From a virus, in the IMG/VR virus record IMGVR_UViG_3300025112_000113, positions 1-30,080 of that record: 30,080 nucleotides of DNA. One strand, 5' to 3'. Positions within the stretch are counted from its first letter, which is position 1. Each line of letters opens with the position of its first letter. The position numbers and the translations under genes are program-made. Positions 24,052 to 30,080 of this stretch are shown one piece after another. The notes under the pieces were generated by a model. It saw only the letters and a list, made by a program, of their open reading frames with translations, was not told where the DNA came from and did no database searches.

Positions 24052-24240
24052 TTATTTTTCACCCTTCATCCTGCATATCGGACACCAAAAGGATTCCTTT
24101 GGTTCGTCCTTATGTTCTCGGAACATTTCCCACTTATCGCCACAGGTTTTACAGTTATACCAGTGCCAATATTGTGTGACTTTACGGATTTTATCCGGAT
24201 CCTCAAGGAAGGAATAGGTGAAGGTGGTCCTATGGGCCAT
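24052..24240 (-). CDS. small zinc-ribbon protein
   Basis: A 62-residue protein with two CxxC pairs, CKTC at about 30-33 and CPIC at about 53-56, with a Trp/Tyr-rich linker (YWHWYN before, KWEMF after). This is a classic zinc ribbon, typical of nucleic-acid-binding or protein-binding small phage proteins. The ATG overlaps the stop of the upstream SSB-like gene (TAATG), so it is coupled to the recombination operon. Partner and role are unknown. Confidence 0.7.
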   Translation of the reverse strand: MAHRTTFTYSFLEDPDKIRKVTQYWHWYNCKTCGDKWEMFREHKDEPKESFWCPICRMKGEK

Positions 24241-24710
24241 TAAAAAGGAACTTCATCCGACTTCGGTTTATTGTTGGTTGGTGTGTGCCCTTGCATCGAT
24301 GAAATCCTGTTCCGCATGGCGGCGGCAAATTGCTCCACGCTTCTATCGTCCATCGGGTTGTTCACCGAGATATTCTTTCCTCCAACCTTGTTGACCCATG
24401 CCACCTTGGTGTGCATTCGTCCTTCGTACTCCTCATTTTTAAGAGTAATGGACACGGTTTCCTCTAATGACCCAAGTTCCGTAAGGTCTTCACCTACAAA
24501 ACCCATGAACCTTAATGCTTGGACCGTTCTCTCCCACGTCTTATCCGTGAAGTACCCCCACCATGTTATAGTCTGCCCTTCGGCAAAGTCCTGACCGTTG
24601 CCTCCTATCAATTCAAATTGGACCGCTAAGGCTTTTGTTCCTGCGCTTGAAAGGCACCATTGGGTTTCGATTGCGCGTGCTAAGTATTCTCCTGGTATCA
24701 AATTTGGCAT
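24240..24710 (-). CDS. SSB-like/DUF669-type protein with DEVPF tail
   Basis: A 156-residue protein that starts with IPGEYLARAIE and continues with strand-rich sequence (ALAVQFELIGG, WWGYFTDKTWERTVQALRFMGF, VSITLKNEEYEG, KVAWVNKVGG), a pattern seen in DUF669-type phage proteins that accompany annealing or recombination ATPases. The C-terminus is flexible and ends SDEVPF, nearly the DDIPF tip by which bacterial SSB recruits partners. I infer a single-strand-binding protein for replication and recombination. It is preceded by a good ribosome site (AGGAAAG) and follows the Sak4-like gene by 14 bases. The DUF669 label is from memory of the pattern. Confidence 0.7.
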   Translation of the reverse strand: MPNLIPGEYLARAIETQWCLSSAGTKALAVQFELIGGNGQDFAEGQTITWWGYFTDKTWERTVQALRFMGFVGEDLTELGSLEETVSITLKNEEYEGRMHTKVAWVNKVGGKNISVNNPMDDRSVEQFAAAMRNRISSMQGHTPTNNKPKSDEVPF

Positions 24711-24724
24711 TTTTTTCGTCTTTC

Positions 24725-25549
24725 CTAGAATGGGTTGTTCATCGCTTGTTCGGTTGTTGTATTACTGGTTTTCTTTTTGGTTTTCTTTTTGGTTGCTGGC
24801 AGAGTAGGCACGTCCAGCCTTACCCAGGACTCCGGTCCTTGTATTTCAATTTCATCGGGTAACGGGAGCCTGGTCTTGGCATCAAACGCCGCGGTCCTCT
24901 TGGTATGGATGTATCTCTTGCCTGTGCTGTATCCTTTTGCTCTTACCTCGCCCTTCATCTTGGCGGCTCCTTCGTCAAATCGCATAAACCCACAAACGTC
25001 GGACCACTCTTTTAGGAAGTTTCCTGCCTTTTCATTTAGTCTTAGCTGGTAACGGTCATAGTCGTCTCCTTCTGGGTTTTTGAATGTTCTTATGTGTGAA
25101 TGGCCAATAAGGACTATTGCCATACCTCTCCGTTGCCTTATTTGGTCCAATTTGCAGGCAATTCGCTTCCATTGAGTAAGGGCGAACAGGTACCCCTTAC
25201 CGAAATCAAAGTCCCCCATGGATTTGACGTTGTAACTTGCTTTTTTGCACACGTCGTCCCAGATAAGTTGTTCCAATCTATCCAAGGTATCCAGTATCAA
25301 GGTTTTGAACCCATGGTCTTGCTCCAATATGGCTTCCAAGGATGACCAAATCTCATCCATGTCGGTTGCATGGCCTTCCTTGAATGGAATACGCGTTAAC
25401 TCTATGGATCCGGCGCCACCTTCTAAGTCAATATAGATAGGGTCCTTGGCACCAGAACATAGCGTGGTCTTTCCAGCCCCCTCTTGACCGTAAATAATGT
25501 ACCTAGCGGGCTTTAATAATTTGCAGGGTTTTAGGCTTTTCAGTTTCAT
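24725..25549 (-). CDS. Sak4-like RecA-fold ATPase (AAA_24 type)
   Basis: A 274-residue P-loop ATPase. Walker A is GQEGAGKT (21-28), Walker B LILDTLD (84-90), and IVLIGHSHIRTF (about 149-160) gives the sensor strand with His. The short RecA-like core without a helicase N-domain is typical of Sak4/AAA_24 phage proteins, which promote strand annealing with a phage SSB. The neighbouring SSB-like and RecB-like genes support it. The C-terminus has a Lys/Thr tract coded by a repeated 12-mer (24767-24790) and ends NNPF. It overlaps the upstream nuclease gene by 47 bases, an unusually long overlap, but no better start is present. Confidence 0.82.
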   Translation of the reverse strand: MKLKSLKPCKLLKPARYIIYGQEGAGKTTLCSGAKDPIYIDLEGGAGSIELTRIPFKEGHATDMDEIWSSLEAILEQDHGFKTLILDTLDRLEQLIWDDVCKKASYNVKSMGDFDFGKGYLFALTQWKRIACKLDQIRQRRGMAIVLIGHSHIRTFKNPEGDDYDRYQLRLNEKAGNFLKEWSDVCGFMRFDEGAAKMKGEVRAKGYSTGKRYIHTKRTAAFDAKTRLPLPDEIEIQGPESWVRLDVPTLPATKKKTKKKTSNTTTEQAMNNPF

Positions 25550-26525
25550 CCGTTTTTTCTCCTTGTAGTTCTTGGTGTATACTTTCTTTTCTTATCCAAC
25601 GGCTATTTTCCAAATCGCTGGTTTCACAACATAAATCAAAAAACTTGCATGGCCTATTGAAGGTAAAACAGGCGTCCGAATTTGTTGGGTGTAAATCCTC
25701 ACTCCTGTAGGCCGACATTTGTTTGGCTTGAAACCAAATGTGTTCCATTAACTGCTTTTGGTCCTTTTCGGTACGGTATACCGGTCCTCTTGCGAAGTAC
25801 TTGGAGGGTTCCTTTAGGTATGCCTCGACTATCCGCTTTCGATAATCGTTCATGGTCTCATCTTCCAAGTGTTGGCCTTTTCTAAGGCGTCTTGGACCGT
25901 CTTTCGGGACCACCCATTTTTGTTTATCAACAGGGGTCGCCTTGTATGGTTTTATAGAGGACTTTCTTAGTACGTCATACATGCAACCGACAGGGTTGTA
26001 ACCAAGTTCGGTAGCGGCGTATAAATAAATTCCAATTTGTTCATCCAATTGGAGCTTTTGCCAGTAGGTGCTTCCTGCCGAGCAATCCATGCTCGTGGTC
26101 TTGTGCTCTATTACGAAAACCTCTCCTGTTTCCCTATTACGGGCGATGGCGTCTATTTTACCAGACAACCGGTAGTTCCTACTGGCCCTACCCGTGTTCG
26201 GGTTTATTAGAGGGAGATTGAATTCCAATTCTGTGGCCAGTGTTTCCCATTCCTTAATATCCCAAACTCCATCGTACATTTCCATCATGACCCCAAGCCT
26301 TGCATGGGCATCTGGATCCAGTTTTTCTTCGGAAGGAGTAAACCCCTCAATTGTGGAGCCCTCCCACATACACTCCAAAATCTCATGAGCCGCAGACCCG
26401 AAAAGAAGGGCTGCCGCCTTTCCAAGTGTTTCTATGCCTAACTCATAAGAATAATAGTGCTTCCTTTTGCACTGTCTAAAAAGTTTTAGTCGCGAATTGG
26501 TGATAATTTGGAGGTCATTCGTCAT
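25503..26525 (-). CDS. RecB/Cas4-like PD-(D/E)XK nuclease with Fe-S cysteines
   Basis: A 340-residue nuclease. The active site shows as GSAAHE with His47, GKIDAIA with Asp125 and VIEHKTT with Glu140 and Lys142. Cys19 (QCKRKHYY) plus Cys286, Cys293 and Cys299/300 (CFTFNRPCKFFDLCC) form the split four-Cys pattern of the 4Fe-4S cluster in AddB/Cas4-type nucleases. It should resect or trim DNA ends for the annealing proteins downstream. Start: ATG 26525 (MTNDLQ); an ATG at 26576 would run into the divergent HTH gene. No ribosome site is evident, so translation may start from a very short leader. Confidence 0.85.
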   Translation of the reverse strand: MTNDLQIITNSRLKLFRQCKRKHYYSYELGIETLGKAAALLFGSAAHEILECMWEGSTIEGFTPSEEKLDPDAHARLGVMMEMYDGVWDIKEWETLATELEFNLPLINPNTGRASRNYRLSGKIDAIARNRETGEVFVIEHKTTSMDCSAGSTYWQKLQLDEQIGIYLYAATELGYNPVGCMYDVLRKSSIKPYKATPVDKQKWVVPKDGPRRLRKGQHLEDETMNDYRKRIVEAYLKEPSKYFARGPVYRTEKDQKQLMEHIWFQAKQMSAYRSEDLHPTNSDACFTFNRPCKFFDLCCETSDLENSRWIRKESIHQELQGEKTDETEKPKTLQIIKAR

Positions 26526-26534
26526 ACTGTTCTG

Positions 26535-26549
26535 TATACTACAAGTATA
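26535..26549. promoter_or_regulatory. palindromic operator / overlapping divergent -10 elements
   Basis: TATACT-ACA-AGTATA is a perfect six-base inverted repeat with a three-base spacer, sitting in the gap between the divergent start codons at 26525 (minus) and 26549 (plus). Each half is a near-perfect -10 box reading outward. It is a natural operator for the HTH protein coded next to it and may set both promoters. The plus start overlaps the palindrome, so the HTH mRNA may be leaderless. No clear -35 box was found. Confidence 0.6.
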
Positions 26550-26776
26550 TGACAGAAGAGGGCACAGAAAAGACACCTAGGGCGCTATTAAGGCGATGGT
26601 GTGATGACAACTCCTTAGAATTCTTAGCTTTTAAAAGCGAAGTAACTGCGGGTTATATTCACATGATTATAAGAGGAGATAGGACACCAAGTAAAAAAGT
26701 AGCAAGGAAAATAGAGCGAATAACTAATGGAGAAGTAAAGGCGAAAGGATGGACGAAAATTGTACCGGAAGATTGA
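26549..26776 (+). CDS. Cro/CI-like HTH regulator
   Basis: A 75-residue basic protein with an HTH of the Cro/YdaS type: helix EFLAFKSEVTAGYIHMIIRGDRTP (split about residues 24-47) in which the turn and recognition helix are around TAGYIHMIIRG, followed by SKKVARKIERITNGEV, the usual third-helix pattern. It likely binds the palindrome that surrounds its own start, controlling itself and the divergent recombination operon. ATG 26549 has no ribosome site, fitting leaderless translation. It overlaps the replication gene by 17 bases. No integrase was found, so this is a lytic-type switch or replication control rather than proof of lysogeny. Confidence 0.75.
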   Translation: MTEEGTEKTPRALLRRWCDDNSLEFLAFKSEVTAGYIHMIIRGDRTPSKKVARKIERITNGEVKAKGWTKIVPED

Positions 26777-27617
26777 GTGTAGGATTTGGGCAGATAGGAA
26801 ATTCCTTAAATGGAAGCCTAAAACCAAGATTGTTTTTTTCTATTTATTAACAGGCAGGCATACACACCAAATACCAGGAGTAATTGTTGGATACCAAGAG
26901 GAGATAGCCACAGCCATAAAGCATGCCAATGCCATCGAGGATGCCACTTACGATGACATTGCCGATGCCATCGAGGATATCATTCGGGATGGCTGTTTGA
27001 TGGTATGCGAGATGGCACCTTTGATGTACCTAAGAAACGCATTAAAACACAACAAGCCTGTATCTCCAGGACAGGTAAAATCATGGGCCAAATCATTCAA
27101 GGAGGTCCCTGATTCTCCCCTAAAAAACATTATATATCGGGATGTTAGTGCCATACTGAGTGGCATGTCCAGTGGCATGTCCGATGCCTTTGCCGATGCC
27201 ATGCCCGATACAGAAACAGAAGCAGAAACAGAAACAGAAGTTATAAGGAGAAAAAAACCAACCCGAAAACGGGCCCGAAAGGCGAACCCCAAAAAGAGGG
27301 AACGGGCGATAGCGGAAAAAAAGGTTGCAGAGGCAACCTCTATAATTGTCATCGCCCATTTATCAGCAAAAACAGGCAAGGACTTCCATCCTACCAAGAC
27401 GGATATAAAGAGATTCCAAGAATTGGTACACGAGGGGCATACAAAGGACCAGATGATTGCGGTCGTTGATTGGGCATGTTCCTCATGGGGGGCCGAATGG
27501 CAGGACCGTATAACTCCAAAATCCCTATTTAGGATTGAGAAATTCAGGGACCATTGGCAAGCGGCAAGAACAAAAGGGCATAGGAAGGAAACCATGCCCG
27601 AATTAAAACCAATTTAG
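26760..27617 (+). CDS. replication initiator (phage O / phg_TIGR02220-type)
   Basis: A 285-residue protein with an N-terminal winged-helix-like part (residues 1-110; KTKIVFFYLLTGRHTHQIPGV), a low-complexity, acidic then strongly basic linker (about 130-190) and a C-terminal domain with HLSAKTGKDFHPT, ELVHEGHTKDQMIAVVDWA and ITPKSLFRIEKFRDHW, matching the phage replication domain called phg_TIGR02220. Such proteins bind the origin and load the helicase, coded next. The start is TTG 26760 with AAAGGA about ten bases upstream. The linker region carries tandem repeats in the DNA that may be the origin, as in lambda O. Confidence 0.82.
   Translation: MYRKIECRIWADRKFLKWKPKTKIVFFYLLTGRHTHQIPGVIVGYQEEIATAIKHANAIEDATYDDIADAIEDIIRDGCLMVCEMAPLMYLRNALKHNKPVSPGQVKSWAKSFKEVPDSPLKNIIYRDVSAILSGMSSGMSDAFADAMPDTETEAETETEVIRRKKPTRKRARKANPKKRERAIAEKKVAEATSIIVIAHLSAKTGKDFHPTKTDIKRFQELVHEGHTKDQMIAVVDWACSSWGAEWQDRITPKSLFRIEKFRDHWQAARTKGHRKETMPELKPI
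27159..27240 (+). repeat. tandem repeats inside the initiator gene, candidate origin
   Basis: Two copies of AGTGGCATGTCC (27159-27182), then GATGCC/TTTGCC/GATGCC hexamers (27183-27200), then AGAAAC/AGAAGC hexamers five times (27212-27240), followed by an A-rich stretch. They encode a flexible linker in the initiator. A run of iterons inside the initiator gene is the layout of the lambda origin. Whether it acts as origin is inferred from location; the repeats could be just low-complexity coding. Confidence 0.5.
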
Positions 27618-27625
27618 GGGGAACC

Positions 27626-28888
27626 ATGTTTGCGAATGAACAAGTGGAAAGCTTGGTTATTGGACGACTGTTAATCGAGCCAAGTTTACTAAATCAAGAA
27701 GCCATAAGCGGTAACTATTTTACTAACTTTATAAACAAGACCATATTTATGGCAATTGAGGAAACGAAGGAAATCCTAAGGGACGGAGACGACCTAAATA
27801 ATATAAATCAGATTGCAGCATGTATGGAAGGAAGGAATCACTTAGACCATGTTGGAGGATTGGTTAAATTAACCGAATTTCATCCCGCTATAGGAGAGAC
27901 CTTTTTTTATAACCTAAAAGAGCTTAGGAAGTTGTTTAGGTCCAGGATGCTCCTAAAAGTATTACAAGAAACGATTGGTAAACTACAGCATGAAGAAATA
28001 GAGGCCGAAGAGGCCATAGATTCAATGCTTCCTCATTTTAAAATGTACGGAGAAATAGAGGAGGATGGTAGAACGTTAAAAGATTCCGTCAAGGATGAGA
28101 TAATATCCATATTCGATTTTATAGAGGCGAGGAAAAAGGGGCAAGAGCCTCTTGTGGGTATACCAACAGGAATAAATACATTAGACGCCATCATTGGAGG
28201 GATGCCAGTTGGTGTACCAACAGTTATAGCGGCAAGACCGGGCGAAGGAAAAAGTACGCTTGCCTTAAACATCGCCAACAACGTGGCAAAGAGGGGCATC
28301 GGAGTACATTTATTTTCTTATGAGGATGGGGAGAAGTCCTTTTCTCAAAGGATGATTGCCATGCGTACTAATAACGACTTATCCAAAATCGTGCATCGGA
28401 AAATAGACGATACGGAACAGCTAAGGATAAGGACCATGAAAGGAACGGCCCTTGAAAATATACGAGTGGAAAAGGCGCATGGGTATAACGCAAAAAAAAT
28501 CACCCGTTCCTATAAGGCCAATCGCTTACAATTAAATACAAAGTTGGTAATAGTTGATTACTTACAGTTAATGCCTGGAGAAAACAGGCAAGCCCCTACA
28601 CATGAGCAGCTAGAAAGGAATATGCAGGAGCTTGCGGCTATGGCAGCACAGGAGGAAATCGCCGTTATGATACTTAGCCAATTAAAAAGGGAAACGCAAG
28701 GCATAGAGCCTAAACTAAATGACCTTAGAGGGTCGGGCGCAATAGAACAAATTGGAAAACTAATAATAGCCCTACACGCGGACTCACCAGAGAGCACCCA
28801 ATTGAAGTTTGTTATATTAAAAAACTTTCAAGGAAAACGAGGCTACATGTTCGGTGATTATAATAGAGGGGAATGTCTCATAAGATGA
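27626..28888 (+). CDS. DnaB-like replicative helicase
   Basis: A 420-residue hexameric helicase that unwinds the fork. N-terminal helical domain (1-150), then RecA core: Walker A ARPGEGKST (203-211), Walker B VIVDYLQLM (308-316), the SQLKRE segment (351-356) and LRGSGAIEQ (367-375), all standard for DnaB. Start ATG 27626 has AGGGGG eight bases upstream. It follows the initiator by eight bases; the two should act together at the origin. Its stop overlaps the RusA start (ATGA), one operon. Confidence 0.93.
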   Translation: MFANEQVESLVIGRLLIEPSLLNQEAISGNYFTNFINKTIFMAIEETKEILRDGDDLNNINQIAACMEGRNHLDHVGGLVKLTEFHPAIGETFFYNLKELRKLFRSRMLLKVLQETIGKLQHEEIEAEEAIDSMLPHFKMYGEIEEDGRTLKDSVKDEIISIFDFIEARKKGQEPLVGIPTGINTLDAIIGGMPVGVPTVIAARPGEGKSTLALNIANNVAKRGIGVHLFSYEDGEKSFSQRMIAMRTNNDLSKIVHRKIDDTEQLRIRTMKGTALENIRVEKAHGYNAKKITRSYKANRLQLNTKLVIVDYLQLMPGENRQAPTHEQLERNMQELAAMAAQEEIAVMILSQLKRETQGIEPKLNDLRGSGAIEQIGKLIIALHADSPESTQLKFVILKNFQGKRGYMFGDYNRGECLIR

Positions 28889-29289
28889 CATACTCCTTTT
28901 TTGTTACAGGAGAACCAAGAACGAAGGGTAGCAAGTCCTTAATGAGGACAAGGAGAGGGAAGTACGTTATGGTAGAGGCAAGTGCTTCCAAATTAAAGAA
29001 GTGGATGAGGCTAATAAAGGTAAGGGCCTCTATTGCATTCAATGAACCGATTAAAGGGCCCATCCATTTGCATTGCCTATTCTATTTCAAAAGACCAAAG
29101 ACGGTAAGGGATAGGGTACTCCCACATGTACGCCCTGATTTGGATAAGCTATTGCGAGCGGTGAACGATGCCTTAACTGGCATTGCATTCAATGACGATG
29201 GACAGGTGACCACCATCCTTGCCCATAAATTATATACAGAAGAGGAAACGGGGTGTCATATCACCATCAGGTGTGATAGCCTGAGATAG
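28885..29289 (+). CDS. rusA-like: RusA-like Holliday junction resolvase
   Basis: A 134-residue endonuclease that resolves branched DNA before packaging. The RusA pattern RPDLDKLLRAVNDAL (83-97) and FNDDGQV (102-108) gives the acidic cluster Asp85, Asp87, Asp95, Asp104/105 and Lys88. N-terminal VTGEPRTKGSKSLMRTRRG fits the family. Two starts are possible: ATG 28873, too close to the GAGGGGA ribosome site, and ATG 28885, with a long but usable spacing and an ATGA overlap with the helicase stop; I chose the latter. It is followed by a strong hairpin. Confidence 0.9.
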   Translation: MTYSFFVTGEPRTKGSKSLMRTRRGKYVMVEASASKLKKWMRLIKVRASIAFNEPIKGPIHLHCLFYFKRPKTVRDRVLPHVRPDLDKLLRAVNDALTGIAFNDDGQVTTILAHKLYTEEETGCHITIRCDSLR

Positions 29290-29314
29290 TCATTCGTTTT
29301 AAGGCTTTTGGCCT

Positions 29315-29346
29315 CCCCCGTATGTGCTTCGTCCGCCATACGGGGG
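29315..29346. terminator. perfect ten-base hairpin after rusA
   Basis: CCCCCGTATG (29315-29324), a 12-base loop, and CATACGGGGG (29337-29346), followed by TTCTCCTTATT. It lies 26 bases after the RusA stop and before the SLT gene, so it most likely ends or attenuates the replication transcript. The T run is interrupted, making termination partial. Confidence 0.7.
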
Positions 29347-29367
29347 TTCTCCTTATTAAGGGAATCA

Positions 29368-29850
29368 ATGTACAACACCATCCTATGTATGCTTGCCTTG
29401 ACCGAACTATTCTATGCGCCTAATGGTAAACCGTTAAGCCAATCATATGTTGATAGGATAGGCAGTGGATATGAGGAGAGGTTAGAGGTATGCCATGAGG
29501 TAGCCCATAAAGCGGAGGCAATGGGTATCAAGCCAACATGGGCAATCGCATTAGCATACGAGGAGAGCCGCTTTGATAGAGATAAGATAAGCGGTGCTGG
29601 TGCCGTTGGTCCACTCCAGGTACTCCCCTCTTATTCCAATTGCCAACCCAACAAACCATGCGATTGGATTTCCCAAGGTTTGATTGCCTTGAAGTATTGG
29701 ATGGACAGGTATCCCAAGAAGTGGGTGTGCCATTATAATAGTGGAAATTCCTGCAATAAAAACAGCATAAGGTTTGCCCGGCGCGTCTCCTCTCGTCGCC
29801 ATAGACTGTACACGCAACTTAGAAGTATCACTTTCAACTTTGAGCCCTGA
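29368..29850 (+). CDS. SLT-type lytic transglycosylase
   Basis: A 160-residue peptidoglycan glycosidase of the soluble lytic transglycosylase fold: LAYEESRFD with catalytic Glu66, GAGAVGPLQVLP (about 75-86) and HYNSGNSC (about 131-138), the three SLT motifs. The hydrophobic N-terminus (residues 1-18) may be a weak signal or anchor. Cysteine pairs near 101/107 and 130/138 suggest disulfides outside the cytoplasm. ATG 29368 with AAGGGA upstream is preferred; a frame opens at 29308 but crosses the hairpin. It may help the M15 endolysin in lysis, or be a virion muralytic enzyme at entry. Its place after rusA, away from the lysis block, is odd. Confidence 0.85.
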   Translation: MYNTILCMLALTELFYAPNGKPLSQSYVDRIGSGYEERLEVCHEVAHKAEAMGIKPTWAIALAYEESRFDRDKISGAGAVGPLQVLPSYSNCQPNKPCDWISQGLIALKYWMDRYPKKWVCHYNSGNSCNKNSIRFARRVSSRRHRLYTQLRSITFNFEP

Positions 29851-29860
29851 TTCCCTGGCG

Positions 29861-29882
29861 ACGTTCTAACGTCTTAGAACGT
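29861..29882. repeat. inverted repeat, nine bases per arm
   Basis: ACGTTCTAA, loop CGTC, TTAGAACGT: a perfect match between arms. It starts ten bases after the SLT stop. No T run follows on either strand, so it is more likely a protein-binding site or weak terminator than a standard intrinsic terminator. Confidence 0.65.
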
Positions 29883-29972
29883 ACTCAATAGCTTGATATC
29901 ATTGAATAAATCAGAGCCCTGGAGAGCCCTAGAGAAAAGATCAATGGTTTCATATAGTTGAGTCGCCCGCGA

Positions 29973-30006
29973 AAACCGCTTATGGGACGAAACCGCACAT
30001 GGGACG
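29973..30006. repeat. tandem 17-base direct repeat
   Basis: AAACCGCTTATGGGACG is followed at once by AAACCGCACATGGGACG, 15 of 17 bases identical, then AATTC. Two adjacent copies near the presumed genome junction could be terminase- or regulator-binding iterons. Function is not shown by the sequence. Confidence 0.7.
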
Positions 30007-30080
30007 AATTCATGAATGAAATCAAGTACTTGGGAGCCTCTCTTCCGAAAATCGTACTCTTTCAGTTCACCATTTCGACG

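Larger units (their letters stand above)
29851..30080. other. repeat-rich non-coding end
   Basis: No gene is clear in the last 230 bases. Features: an inverted repeat ACGTTCTAA-CGTC-TTAGAACGT (29861-29882), AGAGCCCT twice (29913-29920 and 29923-29930), and a tandem 17-base repeat AAACCGCNNATGGGACG at 29973-29989 and 29990-30006 (two mismatches). A small ORF starts at ATG 30012 and runs off the end. The region lies just before the terminase side if the molecule is circular, so it may hold a pac/cos site, operators or promoters for the late genes. Confidence 0.55.

Noticed and set aside
26549-26776. Lysogeny repressor
   Set aside because: The HTH protein lacks a CI-type peptidase/dimer domain and no integrase or excisionase exists in the window, so lysogeny is not supported.
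26948-27595. Long minus-strand reading frame (215 codons) opposite the replication initiator
   Set aside because: It is antisense to a well-supported gene, its composition mirrors the low-complexity repeats (Ser-Val-Ser runs), and it has no ribosome site or neighbours in register.
1-30080. CRISPR arrays, tRNAs, insertion sequences, terminal direct repeats
   Set aside because: I looked for regularly spaced repeats, cloverleaf-type sequences, transposase motifs and identity between the two ends and saw none that held up by eye; a computed search would be more sensitive.

Overview
This window looks like a complete or nearly complete genome of a tailed dsDNA phage of siphovirus type. It has terminase, portal, scaffold and capsid genes, a major tail protein, tail chaperones with a recognisable slippery site, a tape measure, a tail tip, and lysis, recombination and replication genes. 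No host gene, tRNA, rRNA, integrase or insertion sequence was seen. An M15 peptidase endolysin and an SLT transglycosylase suggest a bacterial host, possibly Gram-negative. The host cannot be named from the sequence. Genes are packed tightly, often with TAATG or ATGA stop/start overlaps.

Layout. 1-207 is AT-rich non-coding DNA. 226-5204 is packaging and head: possible small terminase, large terminase, portal, scaffold, major capsid protein, then a hairpin terminator. 5258-9398 holds neck and virion proteins, mostly unrecognised. 9398-18725 is the tail: tube protein, chaperone pair with a CCCTTTG slip site directly before the stop, tape measure, distal tail, tip and accessory protein. 18718-20147 is lysis: coiled-coil/TM protein, M15 endolysin, small holin-like protein, and a start-less reading frame that may be its frameshifted extension.

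The most interesting part is 20193-23559, five overlapping genes read as one operon: a ParB-like protein, a stand-alone AroQ-type chorismate mutase, a cytosine-C5 DNA methyltransferase, an asparagine-synthetase-like ATP-dependent amide synthetase without its glutaminase half, and a close relative of CmoA. Chorismate mutase makes prephenate. CmoA uses prephenate and SAM to make carboxy-SAM. The DNA methyltransferase has Arg where the family has the near-invariant Asn of motif X (G-R-A-V instead of G-N-A-V), a position where a basic residue has been reported to let a C5 methyltransferase accept carboxy-SAM. I infer that the operon makes 5-carboxymethylcytosine in phage DNA, and that the AsnB-like enzyme may turn it into the amide (5-carbamoylmethylcytosine).

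The next block is on the minus strand (26525 down to 23551): a RecB-like Fe-S nuclease, a Sak4-like ATPase, an SSB/DUF669-like protein with a DEVPF tail, a zinc-ribbon protein and an unknown protein. A divergent HTH regulator starts 24 bases away across a TATACT-ACA-AGTATA palindrome. It leads a plus-strand replication block: a replication initiator with internal tandem repeats (possible origin), DnaB-like helicase and RusA resolvase. A hairpin and an SLT transglycosylase gene follow, and the window ends in about 230 bases of repeat-rich non-coding DNA.
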